Positions 1-9,887 are shown, numbered from the stretch's first letter. The stretch is 16,739 nt of DNA from Acanthaster planci (GCF_001949145.1 NW_019091429.1:570609-587347); one strand, 5' to 3'. Numbers and translations are program-made. Notes: a model not told the origin generated them from the letters alone.

Positions 1-710
1 CCGATCCGAGTCAAATGAAGCAGCGGGTACCGCGAACTATTTATATCTGTAGCAACCAAAGCACTATACTAATGATAACTGGCATCGTGTGCAAGTGCAT
101 ACTTCAGTGTGCATAGCGCATCACGAACATTCCAAAGCACATGCGCTACAGAGCTGGGTTCAAATGTTTTGTGAAAAGGTTGTTTGGGAAAGTGCTGGAA
201 ATTTTCAACAACTTTCTTTTCAAATAAATGCACGTCATATGTGGTTAGATCACAGCAATCAGTTACAGCTTAAATCAAGCAAAATCTAGGGTAAAGTGTT
301 ACAAAATAAATATAAACTGCTTTATCTCATGGTGTTGTAAAACTAGCTGCCTCGGTCATCCATGGAGAGCATTCCATTTTCCCTCAGCTTCGCCACAGGA
401 AATTCTCCATGGATCACCTCGGGAGGCTGGTTTACTACACCACTCAGAGCAGTCAAAATTTACATATATTATACATTTTGCACAATCAATACTGATCAGT
501 TTCACCTGAATGAGGCCAAGGCAAAAACGGTCATTACACATGGACGAGCCACACCCAAAATAAATATCATAATCGCCAAAACTGTGAACAAAACTACAAA
601 GCTGACATGCTTACAATTCTTTTCTTGTATGTTGTAACCCACAAAGTCCTTTCATGTGTAGAACTAGGTCAATTGTACAAAATGAAATACGGAACAAATA
701 GGTTAGGTAC
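1..710. other. Intron downstream of PRRC2 exon H; no confident gene
   Basis: Sequence 3' of the last supported exon in gene orientation. Short open frames on both strands lack family resemblance. One minus-strand stretch at 343-426 follows an AG in the correct phase and encodes 27 residues before a stop; it is described under findings but is too weak to annotate as an exon. Confidence 0.6.
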
Positions 711-985
711 CTTCACAGCAGCTGGATCTTTCAGCTGCACACTATCCACCCTGTACACCTTCTCTTCTCTCCCTGGTCTGCCGTCTGGCTTCCGCTGGGA
801 AGACACAGACCCACCTTTACCTGCAGACTTTCTCTTACTGGAGCTGCCACTACTGCTACTGCTTCCATTCCCAGGAACCCTCCGGTCCGCTGTGCGACTA
901 CCTGATGAACTGCCTCCCCGGGATGATGAGCCACGACTTCCATCATGTTGGTGACTCCCACTTTTCCCTGTGGCTTCATGTCCAT
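711..985 (-). CDS. PRRC2: PRRC2 exon H, Ser/Gly-rich region leading to VDSVQLKD
   Basis: A 275-nt exon. The preferred acceptor is cattgcacag; its two leading bases complete the Asp codon after TEP. The donor is GTGAAG/gtacct, phase 0. It encodes GHEATGKSGSHQHDG, a Ser/Gly/Arg run (SRGSSSRGGSSSGSR), KRKSAGKGGSVSSQRK, and EEKVYRVDSVQLKDPAAVK. In vertebrate PRRC2 proteins a Lys/Gly/Ser-rich linker after the EEWETASESSDF block leads to a VDALSQFDLNN-type segment, so the end of this exon may be its counterpart; that likeness is weak. Another acceptor with the correct phase near 1044 (gtgtag) would add about 20 residues. The next coding exon is not confidently present in the remaining 710 bases. 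Confidence 0.78.
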
Positions 986-1506
986 CTGTGCAATGAGAAT
1001 AATGCTCTTTTCTCAGAGCTACTCCCATGGTCAAGTCCTGCTCTACACTGTTGAAATGTTTCAACAAGATGAAAGCCACTCAAACTAAGAACATTTCCCT
1101 TAAAGGATATTAATCAATGTGTAAATATGAAAATCATGAACACCTTGTTCCAGTTCATAATGTGACTGAAACACAAACATTCCTAGTTTTGGGACCCTCA
1201 AACCTACACCCTCTGGGGAGAATAATCCGAGTAGGCAAAGTGAAACCCCGAGCAGAAACCTTTCTTTATACTCCCTCAAGTTAAAAAAATTAACTGCAGG
1301 AGTGACATCCTAACACGAATAATATGCTAAATATCACTGGCCCAGGGGTACAAGTCTTTCTTCTTCACTTATCACTTCAACAAAAGTGACAAACATTGCA
1401 AGACCAATTTTTTTCTTTTTTGTTCTGTTGTGTTACAAATATTGCACATAACCAATTAAAACTTTTGTTTTTATCAGCACCGAATTACAAAACATGATAA
1501 TTTTAC
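986..1506 (-). other. PRRC2 intron G-H, about 520 bp
   Basis: Begins gtaaaa on the minus strand and ends cattgcacag. It is AT-rich with homopolymer runs and no recognisable coding or repeat content. Confidence 0.75.
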
Positions 1507-3711
1507 CTGGTTCAGTACGTCCACTGCTCCTGTAAAATCTATCCCCGGTTGCTCGCTGCCCAGTTGGACCTTTTTTGGCACCTGATCCTCCACTGATACT
1601 ATTATTGCTGCTATGGTTGCCTTGGATATTCTCCTTTGACCCTGTCCAGGCTTCCTGCGATGGCTTTTCCTTCTTTTCTTCTGTCTTCTCCCGTTTCTCA
1701 TTGAAGTCACTGCTCTCCGAGGCTGTCTCCCACTCCTCATTGTTCTGATCAGAGGAGTTCTGCTTTGTCAGGGCTGGCTTGCTGGGGGCAGATGTGATTG
1801 CTCCTTCACTGCTGCTGCTTATCCTTGGTACTGGGCTCTTGACAGATCCACCACGACCTCTGGGTTCACGCCCCCCACGCCCTCTTCCCCGTCCCCTTGC
1901 ATTCTGGAATCTGGGTGGACGCTCTGGGCGTAGTCTTGTCTCTGGTCGAGAACCTCTGGCAGATTTCCCCCTCCGAGAGTCACTTCGCTCATACAGGTCT
2001 CTTTGAGGTTTCTTATCAAAGACGCCATCATCTCTTCTGCTGCTTTCCCGTCTTGGCTCCCTGTTATCCCTTTCCCGGTCTCCATCCCATTCCAGGTCAC
2101 TGTCCTTACCTTTGAAATCTCGACCCCTGTAGCCATCTCGTTCCCTCCGTGGATCTCTTCCTGTCTGTACAGAACTTGCACTCCTACTCTGTGATCCTCC
2201 TCTCCCTCTACCACTACTGGAGCCTCCCCGGCCCCTGCCTCTTCTAGAGGGCTCTCCTCGTGGCACAAAGCCTTGTTTTTCTCCATTTTTCAATACACTC
2301 CCTTCTGACTGGCTCTCCTTCAGAATTCCATCTTCACTCACAGCAACTCCTTTCTTTTCCACTGTTTCTTTGTCTTTTGGACCTTGGTTTAAAATGACTT
2401 CTTTAGCTGGGGCAGCCTCATTAACAGTTTCTAAATGGAGCATTTCAACTTCTTCTAAATCCTCACTTGGGGTCACTCGCCGGCCATCATATGGCTTATA
2501 GCGGCACTCGCCTCTTCCTTTTGAATAGCCGGACCCATAGGGTCTTGAGCTACGACCTCTGCTACGACCCGAATCCACCCTAGTACCACGACCTTTTGCA
2601 TCTCTCCTATCAAAAGCAAGCCCATCTCTCCTTCCTCGTGCAGGTCTGTCTGATCTCTCTCCCCTATCTCTTCTGTTAGGCCGGTCTGATCTGATTGATC
2701 TGTCCGATCTCTCGGACCTATCTCGTCTGTTTGACCTTTGTCTGGTTGACTCTCTACTCTTGTCTACAGTAATGTCCTTTGCATCTTTGCTACTTTTGCT
2801 CTCAATAGTATCAACTGAGGATTTGTCAGACACTGAACCAGAATCACTCTTTTTATCATTTTTGTCAGAACCACTTTTATCCTTGACATCAGCCAAGCCT
2901 GTAGTTGCTGTTTCAGGCCTTGTAGACTCCTCCTTTTTCTGCTCAGTAGTGGAAGTGACTGACTTTGGGGTATCATGCCACCTCTTCTTCTCTGTGGGTT
3001 CTTTGTGGTGCACTGGCTTTTTACCCAGATCAGCCACTGCATCCTGTTTTTTGCTTGACTCCTGGTCATTTCTTGATCTGCCTTCAGAGGATTCCTGATG
3101 TCCACTGGAACTGATCCTGTCTCTTCGGTCCCGGTGACCTGTCTCCTTACTGTCACTGCCTTTGCGTTGGCTGTCATCCTGATACTTATTGGACTGAGAC
3201 CAAGCTTTGGGCTGCCCACTGGTAGAGTCTGAAGGTACCAGCCGCAGCTTTTCTGATGATCCCTCTTTCAACTTTTCTCCTGATTTGACATGGGTATCAG
3301 TATTTGACTGGTGCTCTTTCAATGGTTGCTCTTCAGCTTGACGTCCACCCTGTTGAATCACAGGCTCCTTTAGTTCAGAACTACTTCTCTGTTGTTCATG
3401 GATTTGTTTTGCACTGTCCCCCTTGCTTGGGGCTCTATTGTCATATCTGTCCATTTCAGATTCCTGTCTGGATCTATTGGGATGTTGGGACTGACGGGGA
3501 TCCCGCCCACTGCCACTGGACCGAGGATCGTACCTCCTAACTGTATCAGGGTATCTTCTCTCAAAGTGGGGTTGTGGTTGGGTTTCCATTAGAGGAATTG
3601 GGTGGGGCTTGTCAGGGACAGATGATGGTATTGTTCTGATTTCTAGGATTTGCCGGCCATCTTGATTATCTGTTCTTCCTTCTCCTTGTCTTGCAGGTTG
3701 TGGATATGCAC
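1507..3711 (-). CDS. PRRC2: PRRC2 exon G, large exon with RS/RD, RGG and EEWETASESSDF motifs
   Basis: A 2,205-nt exon coding for about 735 residues. It opens after the acceptor cttttttggacaag (phase 1 split Gly), continues AYPQPARQGEGR, and ends RFYRSSGRTEP at donor CCAG/gtaaaa (phase 1). In order it holds a Ser/Lys/Asp-rich acidic-basic mix, an Arg/Asp/Ser array (SDRSIRSDRPNRRDRGERSD) near 2640-2740, an acidic patch EDLEEVEMLHLE near 2430-2470, a first RGG tract near 2180-2250, RPERPPRFQNARGRGRG with a second RGG tract near 1845-1925, and LTKQNSSDQNNEEWETASES then SDF near 1700-1765. The last motif is nearly identical to the vertebrate PRRC2 signature and is the strongest single identifier. 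RGG tracts typically bind RNA. The methionine at 3739 upstream of the acceptor is intronic and not a start. Confidence 0.95.
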
Positions 3712-5450
3712 CTTGTCCAAAAAAGTGATATGAATACACTGTGCTGTAATTGAAAACTATACTTTTGGTACCGATGATTCATGTGAATATAAAGACATTT
3801 CAACAACTCAAATATTTACTTGCAAACTTGGACTGAATCAGCAAAAAAACAAACTACATAAACACTACATAAGAATAATTTCATCAACAGTTCCTCTCAA
3901 AAACACGATGGGAAAAGACTCAAGAAGTTCTGAGGAGTTCCAATGCAGACACAACCAGAGGTACAAGCAAGATATTCTTATTCCCAACTTTTATCATTTG
4001 AAACAAATGACAACATAGCATCACTGCCAATTTGAAGCAGTTTGCACAAATAGCTTTTGTAATAACCCTCATACATGCTTTCCATCAAGTACATTTTTGC
4101 TATCTTGAATTTGTTTCCTACTCTTTTACCTATACCACATCAGTCTTACAGAGCGTGAAATTACGGTCGGACATTGGACATTTTCTGAGCACTTATTGTG
4201 TTTGTCTGAACAAAATCAAAAATGCTCAGATAAATTGTCCGAACAAAATATCAATAACAGCTCTTGAAATATCAACATAATATATGGGATTATGGCATCT
4301 GATTTATTATTAGTTTTGTGAATTACGTTAATTACGCCCAAGGTATTCATCAGGGCTGATTGCTCATCACCGGCCCATGTCACCTAGCACCACGTGTGTA
4401 TATACTTTACTTGCACAGACATGACATCGCCCAATAATACTTTGCGCTCTCACAGTGGTGAAAACACGTGCGCGAAACTCTGTTCATTAAACAAAGCTTC
4501 TCTGATTCACGCCGCGCCGCACCCATGGTAAAGAATAGGTGATGGAAACAGAGCGACCAGTACCAGTCTGTACTGTGCATGTACTGAATGCACTATACAT
4601 AAACACTCATCGGCCGTACACATCGCGAATGCAAAAGGCTGCAGGCCGGAAAGACATCGATGTTATGTTGCAAGAGGTTTTCTGCAAGTTAATACACAGA
4701 ACTTGTTCTCTTATTTATGTATGTATTTTCTGTGTTCACGAGTGTAATTTGAGGTTGTTCTGCTCATGGCACAAGGTTTAGTGCCTGCTGGCCTAGATGC
4801 ATCATGCAGGCTTACCACATGATGCACGGACATTGTTGGCCAGTTTGCTGTCATGATTGTGTGAATTGTTCATAGTTTTCTTGTGAATTGCCGAATGTAG
4901 AAATTTTTACATAGATAAGACAGGTGTTCATCACTTTTGGAGATACTTTTAGAGGCTGTCGCCCCCAATGATGCCATTTAATCAGCACAAAATTGCCCTC
5001 AGACAAAAAAAAAGTTCTGACCTACCGACCCAATTTTTGAGAGGCATGCACAGCACAACTACATCATGTATTTTTTGGCCTAATAGAAGACTGCATGTAT
5101 GCTGTAGGCCTTACTTAAATAACAATAATCGTGGATTCTGAGAAATCTTTAGCAAGAGTTGATCCAATCGAGCAAGCAAATTTATGACATGGCCTGCCCG
5201 ATGGCGTAAACTAAAAAAAAAAATTGTTGTGACCTGCGCCCGAACAAGGATTGCTCAATGCGGCTGCGTGTGCAGTTCCGGTAGGACCCTGAGGCTGCAT
5301 GTTACAACTCTAGCTTTTATATAATGGCACATCAAAAGATGGTAATGGCAGAACAAAATTGATTGTGTTAGGACATTTTGTCTCTTTTTTGGTCTCATTT
5401 CGCGCTCTGGTCTTAGAGTTGTGAGCTTTGGAGGTATAACCACTGCTTAC
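3712..5450 (-). other. PRRC2 intron F-G, about 1.74 kb, holding a repeat copy
   Basis: Bounded by gtaagc and a pyrimidine-rich acceptor ending in acaag. It contains the interspersed repeat copy at about 4435-5013. Outside it (3712-4434 and 5014-5450) I see AT-rich sequence with poly-A runs but no gene or motif. Confidence 0.7.
4435..5013 (+). repeat. Interspersed repeat, copy 1 of an unnamed family
   Basis: Aligns collinearly by eye with 15757-16370 in the same orientation. Shared blocks include cagtggtgaaaacac, atgttgcaagagg, ttctgcaagttaat, aatttgaggttgttc/t, ggcacaaggttta, cggacattgttggcca, tgtagaaatttttac and acaggtgttc. Copy 1 lacks about 38 bases present in copy 2 just before the ggcacaaggttta block. 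No terminal inverted repeat, tail or target-site duplication is evident, so the class is unknown. Boundaries are approximate; weak similarity may extend upstream to about 4355. Confidence 0.82.
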
Positions 5451-5811
5451 CCGGTGGTTGGGTTACAGCCTTTGTATCTTTGGTGGTACTTTCTGGTGGA
5501 TCCCATGCTGTCTTTCTTGGCTCTCCACTGGGCCGTGCTTCTTTTACAGTATCCTCTCCCCGGTTCTCTCGCAGGTCACTGCTATGCCACTCTCTGCTCT
5601 CCACCTGTGCGTCCCAGTCTTCAGGGCTTCTTCTATTGTTTGACTCCTGTCTTTTGATCTCCCTTGGAGGGGCACCCCGGCCATCTTGTTGATCACTGCC
5701 GCTGAAGACTTCTCTGGCATCTCGTCGAATCTCCCGGGGGTCGCCAGACTCCCTTTGGGATGGGTATGGATGAGGGGGGGATGGGGCACCAGACCGGTGC
5801 TCCTTTTCAAA
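5451..5811 (-). CDS. PRRC2: PRRC2 exon F, charged disordered segment
   Basis: A 361-nt exon. The acceptor is tgtcatggcag after a pyrimidine-rich stretch (phase 0), and the donor is CCGG/gtaagc (phase 1). It encodes about 120 residues beginning FEKEHRSGAPSPPHPYPSQR, then REIRRDAREVFSGSDQQDGR, PREIKRQESNNRRSPEDWD and ending VTQPP. It is hydrophilic, rich in Arg, Glu, Asp, Ser and Pro, with no hydrophobic core, as expected of the central disordered region of PRRC2. The upstream in-frame methionine and hydrophobic residues (5812-5871) lie in the intron and are not a signal peptide. No individual motif is diagnostic; it is placed by phase, composition and splice signals. Confidence 0.82.
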
Positions 5812-6522
5812 CTGCCATGACAGTAAAAAGGCAAATACCAGAGCTGACAACACGTTCAAAGACACTGACATTCTGCGTGTTTTGCATGAGCATGCTCACC
5901 AGGCTAGTTTGCATATGGTACACAATATGCAGGGCTCATGTAAATTAGCAACTTGTTAATACAGCTGATGTTCGGCAGATTACCTGCCGGCTGCATTGCA
6001 GGGGTATCGGTAATTTGAATATGAATAAAGAGATATGGATATCCACCACCTTTCAGTAACTTGAAAAACCGCAAAAACCTGTTTCATGTTTTGTGTTTAC
6101 TGCTTTGAGGGAAATCAAGAAAATCACTGTTCATATTTAATACTCAGAGGCCAGCTCATGTAATTTGTCTCGCAGAAATCCATGAGCCACAGGATGTTCC
6201 TGAGTGCCTGGATATTGCACATGCATGGTCGATCTGCAGACCAATTGTGACCCTTAAAAATGCATTTTATCCATGGCTTTTTGTGCAGTAATAGTGGTTG
6301 GCAAATTACCTTCCAAGTTTGTGTTTCCTAACAATGCAATGCTGAGAATTTGTCGAAAATGAAAGCATTCCTGGTGGTAACATTTCACAGATTGTCTGAC
6401 ACTCTTATGTACTTTACAGTGAGAAATTTCAAGAAACTTGTACTTCGACAGTCCAATTTTTGAGATCTTGCATATCCTATACACAGTCTTTAAGTCAGCC
6501 ATCAATTTTCTTCCAGCCATAC
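5812..6522 (-). other. PRRC2 intron E-F, about 710 bp
   Basis: Starts gtatgg and ends tgtcatggcag in minus-strand sense. No coding resemblance, repeat or RNA gene recognised. Confidence 0.7.
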
Positions 6523-6659
6523 CTGCTGTGGTGGATAGGAGGGATAACGTCTCACTTGCTGGTCATGAGGCGGAGGCAGCTGCTGTGGGTAGGACTTCTG
6601 TTGCTGCTGTTGTTTGAGGAACCTTGGTGGTATGTTCCTTTGTGAACGCTGGTAAGCTC
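6523..6659 (-). CDS. PRRC2: PRRC2 exon E, IPPRF motif and poly-Gln
   Basis: A 137-nt exon. The acceptor is ttgctaaaag; its first two bases complete the Gly codon split after exon D. Donor CAG/gtatgg, phase 0. It encodes AYQRSQRNIPPRFLKQ, then a short glutamine run, then KSYPQQLPPPHDQQ and a tyrosine/proline tail RRYPSYPPQQ. The PPRF-x-KQQ-Qn signature closely parallels LPPRFQKQQ in vertebrate PRRC2 proteins, which is likewise followed by Gln-rich and Tyr/Pro-rich sequence. This makes the exon an anchor for the gene identification. Its length is not a multiple of three, so skipping would shift the frame. Confidence 0.88.
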
Positions 6660-7002
6660 CTTTTAGCAAATTTGAATTTCAGCATTAAACTTTGGTTAAT
6701 TTGCTGCTTTCTACTTTCCCAACTTTTTGTCACATATCTAAGTAATATTCACAAAAAATTTGTATATAACAAATCATAATTTTAAATTATTCATAAACAC
6801 AATGACATTTAGTTAAATTGAACATTTATTTCACAGCTTTCATTTTTATTCTTAGGTTGTCAAAAGTTAACTTTTTTTTCAATTCAACAAGGCCATCTTG
6901 GGAATGAGGCCAATTTTACCATGCTCCATTCATTTTGGAGGGAGTGAAGGAAAGCGTAGAATTGATCATGAAGAGAGCAGCATTATTTTCAGGATTTACA
7001 CA

Positions 7003-7061
7003 TTAAACCTAACAGTCCTCAATCCTTCACCTGTTGGAGGATTGAGGACTGTTAGGGTTAA
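7003..7061. repeat. TTAA-bounded perfect 19-bp stem-loop
   Basis: Left arm 7008-7026 (cctaacagtcctcaatcct) is the exact reverse complement of right arm 7038-7056, separated by an 11-nt loop. After one mismatched pair, a further four pairs form from ttaa on each side (7003-7006 and 7058-7061). The structure fits a miniature TTAA-type inverted-repeat transposon remnant or a structured RNA element in the intron. The pairing is read directly from the sequence; the origin is inferred. Confidence 0.8.
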
Positions 7062-7328
7062 GATTTCCCTGCTGTTCAATTGACGTCTCAAGAGCTGTGG
7101 ACATAGGGTATAGCAGGTAACCCAACTCATTAGAAATAGGTTCATTATTCAATAGTAGGTGGAAGGAAAATACCAGTGTAAAAGTGGTCTCTGATCAAGT
7201 AACGATTTGGTGAAAAATATACATGGCTGTGCCAAGTGACAGAGATGCAGAGGTTACCTTACGTTTGAAAAAAGATCTAGAACAGAGGAAACATTGAAAT
7301 TCAAAGTGCTACTTCATGAAGGACAGAT

Positions 7329-7334
7329 TTTATT
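7329..7334 (-). promoter_or_regulatory. Candidate intronic polyadenylation signal AATAAA
   Basis: On the minus strand, about 150 nt downstream of the in-frame stop met by reading through the exon D donor, the sequence gcaaataaaatctg contains a canonical AATAAA. The stretch between stop and signal is AT-rich and open-textured like a 3' UTR. This would end a short PRRC2 isoform inside the intron. Single AATAAA hexamers are common in AT-rich introns, so position and the adjacent stop are the only support. Confidence 0.4.
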
Positions 7335-7495
7335 TGCCACATAAACAAAGTTTAATACAGAGTACATGAACATGCAACTGGTAATGATAAAGCAAATCAA
7401 TTGATACAAAAAGATTGTCAAGGCAACGGTCTTGATAAGGTGCCAAGCACAATTGTAAGGTTTAAAAAGATGCATAGAAGCTTAAGAAGGCCCAC

Positions 7496-7862
7496 CTCGT
7501 CCATCTCTGCTTTGTCTGGGCCCAGACCCATCACTGCTACCACTTTCTGTTCGCTGTCTCTTCCCTCCATCTCTTGCGGGCAACACAAGCTCACTGCCTC
7601 TCTCCTCCCCACTGCCAGCAGCAGTGGCACCACTACCCTCAGCCTCCGAGTCCCGCTTGGGCCGTTCCCCCATGCGCTCCTCCAACTTGCGCAGCTTCTC
7701 ATGGGCAGCTGCTTTACGCTCTTGATCCAACTGTTGCTCCTCTTGCTCCTTGAGCATGCGGCGTTGCCGGGCACGCTCAAGGTTCTTGGTCATCTCATCT
7801 GATTGTTTTTGACGTTGTTGGCGCCAGAGGTCCTCTTCTTCATCGATAGGTGGTTTAGCACC
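7496..7862 (-). CDS. PRRC2: PRRC2 exon D, conserved acidic/Trp block and charged helix
   Basis: A 367-nt exon, acceptor ttgctctgtag (phase 0), donor GACGAG/gtgggc (phase 1). It encodes GAKPPIDEEEDLWRQQRQKQ, then a long Arg/Glu/Gln/Lys helix containing NLERARQRRMLKEQEEQQ, ERKAAAHEKLRKLEERMG and a Gly/Ser/Arg-rich end. This is the best family match in the 5' part of the gene: vertebrate PRRC2 proteins have an equivalent DEDEIW...QR block followed by an ERARKRREEEERR-type helix and an EKL-K-L-E/D-E-K/R segment. The helix accounts for the 'coiled-coil' in the family name. If the donor is not used, the frame adds GGPS and stops, and a polyadenylation signal follows (separate entries). Confidence 0.92.
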
Positions 7863-7906
7863 CTACAGAGCAACAGAATCTTGTTGAATTCTAATTGTTA
7901 GCATCA

Positions 7907-9887
7907 GGGGGTTTACCAGTAAGGCCTTACCATTCTTCCTGGGGAAGTCTGCTAGAGTTCGCAAACTTTTTTTAACGAAAGAGCACTTGATGATGGAAAC
8001 CGCACGCGACAATGTTAATCTGCAAACATGAATATTCCATTCGCTCCGTGTTCAGAACGCCCAACACAAATTTAGGTCAGGTCATTTAATATCAATGTCA
8101 ACTGGAAAGTCTGCGATTGGAACGGCTGATTCAAAGACCTCTGTGTAGCGGAAAGCCCGGCCAAACCGCGATACAGAACGGCATGTTTATTAAGGGTCTA
8201 CCATTATGCTATAATCTGAATTTGGAACTCCTGAAGTCAATGATTGGGTGGTTCAGTGATTATAGTAGACCCGTGCAACTAGTCGAATGTACGTGCCCAC
8301 AACTATACAGTGGATGGAGTACCCGCCAAGCCCAGCAGAGCATGCAGCGCAGTGCCAGATGAGATGTGCACAACATGCACTCATGACCGCCTGTTCAGAG
8401 CAGCCACACGCTGGCAATGTACCCTGCCCATGTCATTATTGTTCAGTTTGTACACACCAAGCTTGGCTAGTCAGTTCGTACACACTACACAACTTGACAA
8501 TCATGAGCGACCACTACCTTGTCTCTTTTCTCTATGGTATGGACTAGTCCAGTCATGTGGGCCAAGTGCAAGTGCATCACAGCCACGACTAGTCCGATAT
8601 CTGGACATGATTGCACAGAGCATGGCTCAAACATGATCTTACTTACTTGAAGATATTTTTATTCATGAGCGGGGCCATGCATTTGTGCTTTAAGCTTTGG
8701 AATTGTTGCTTATTTATGCATGTCTAGGAGATTAAAAAAGGATTTGCAATGAATGTACACACTGTGATAGTGTCTTCTTTATTTGTCAGAAATTTTATTT
8801 TACAAATCAGCATTTAATTTTGTGCTGTGTAATTCCAAACTGTTCCCTGTAATTCCTCTGCAATCAAAAGGCTGATTTGTAGAACTGTGCAGTACCCAGT
8901 TGAATTCATTCACCAATATAAATATCATTTATTGTTTTCTGTATTTAATTTTTAATGTTAAAAAAATTTGTAAAATAAACAAGTTTTGTTTGCATGTAGT
9001 AATAATTCCTTTCTGTGCAAAGTGATTTAAAAATATTTCATTTGTTATAAGCCTTCCCGACCTTGTTTATATAGAAATAGGGTTTCATGGCCCCCTTGAA
9101 GAAAATGGACGAGTGTAAGTCATGTGAACATGACTGACCATCCAGGACGCACCTCGTACGTCGACATGCATTATGCATGTTTGCAAACTCATTAACATTC
9201 AGGTGATCAACTCATGTGCTCAATAAGGGCAGGGCACAATTTTGCGCTCAAGGTTTTGTGAAGTTATTTTACTTCACATCGCATTTGCATGATGAAGTAC
9301 AACTCAAAATTCAGGCAAAGGTAGAATAATGGACCGTAATACAGGTTCCTTTAATGCCAGGTTCCTTTAATGCCAGGTTCACATCGATAATGATGCCATA
9401 AAGCATTTGCTGCTGTAAAATTTGCCTGGGGGCAAACATGTTCAACATTTGCCAAGTCTCAAATAATCGGCGCAAACATGAACATGATTTTTTTAAGGTA
9501 AGTTGGTGCCGAATTTGCACTGTGAATTTTCAAACTAAACACCCACTGCACAAAATTCGCAGCTGAAGCTTCTTGAAGTCAAAACTGCATTTCAACACGT
9601 TAACATCCAATGAAAGAACGTAATATGTGAATGCTTCTCCAAGTCCATCATTTTATTCCAACATCGTCCTGTCCGCGGAAAGAGCACAGTATGTAAATAT
9701 GTCTCCGTGTCTCATGACGTAGTTCCTCTGCAACAATAGCACCCAGCCAGGCCAGCTCATTAACCCCCTGCATGCTCGAGTGCACACGGCGTGCAGTTCG
9801 CAAACTTTCCGGCCCCTTACCGACAGACTTGCCCTTAAAAAGTGGACTTTACATGGAAGAATGATAAGGCCTTACTGGTACGCCCCC
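7907..9887. mobile_element. Non-autonomous DNA transposon candidate with 33-bp TIRs
   Basis: The left end 7907-7939 begins gggggtttaccagtaaggcc. The reverse complement of 9855-9887 begins gggggcgtaccagtaaggcc. They agree at 30 of 33 positions, including a 16-base identical core (taccagtaaggcctta). The enclosed roughly 1.9 kb has only short open frames without recognisable domains, so any transposase has decayed or never was present. The bases outside (tagcatca and ttacatct) do not form a convincing target-site duplication, so the superfamily is unassigned and the exact ends are uncertain. The left end is only about 45 bp from the exon D acceptor. Confidence 0.65.
9342..9380. repeat. Short tandem repeat, 16-bp unit, about 2.4 copies
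   Basis: The unit caggttcctttaatgc occurs at 9342-9357 and 9358-9373 without mismatch, followed by a partial third copy caggttc at 9374-9380. It lies inside the TIR-bounded insertion and is probably a local replication-slippage duplication. Confidence 0.85.

Larger units (their letters stand above)
6660..7495 (-). other. PRRC2 intron D-E, about 840 bp, with stem-loop and possible alternative 3' end
   Basis: Starts gtgggc and ends ttgctaaaag in minus-strand sense. The 5' part may serve as the 3' UTR of a short isoform (stop just past the donor, AATAAA at 7329-7334). The middle carries a TTAA-bounded inverted repeat at 7003-7061. The rest is AT-rich with no gene seen. Confidence 0.65.

Noticed and set aside
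3712-3739. Methionine at 3739 as the start of the large minus-strand frame
   Set aside because: Those nine codons lie upstream of a good acceptor (cttttttggacaag) that joins in phase with exon F; the protein continues from earlier exons.
5812-5871. Hydrophobic MSVSLNVLSALVFAFLLS as a signal peptide for the 5.4-5.9 kb frame
   Set aside because: It is the translated pyrimidine-rich tract before the exon F acceptor, which makes Phe/Leu/Val codons by default; PRRC2 is not a secreted protein.
7051-7061. gttagggttaa as an interstitial telomeric repeat
   Set aside because: Only about one and a half units, fully explained by the right arm and TTAA edge of the stem-loop.
7401-7802. Plus-strand 133-codon open frame over PRRC2 exon D
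   Set aside because: It is the complement of a real coding exon; the Leu/Ser-rich product has no family resemblance, and the minus strand has splice sites and conserved motifs.
8117-8636. Overlapping plus-strand open frames inside the TIR-bounded insertion as a transposase gene
   Set aside because: Three different short frames, Cys/His/Gln-rich without a recognisable zinc-binding or DDE pattern; no evidence of coding.
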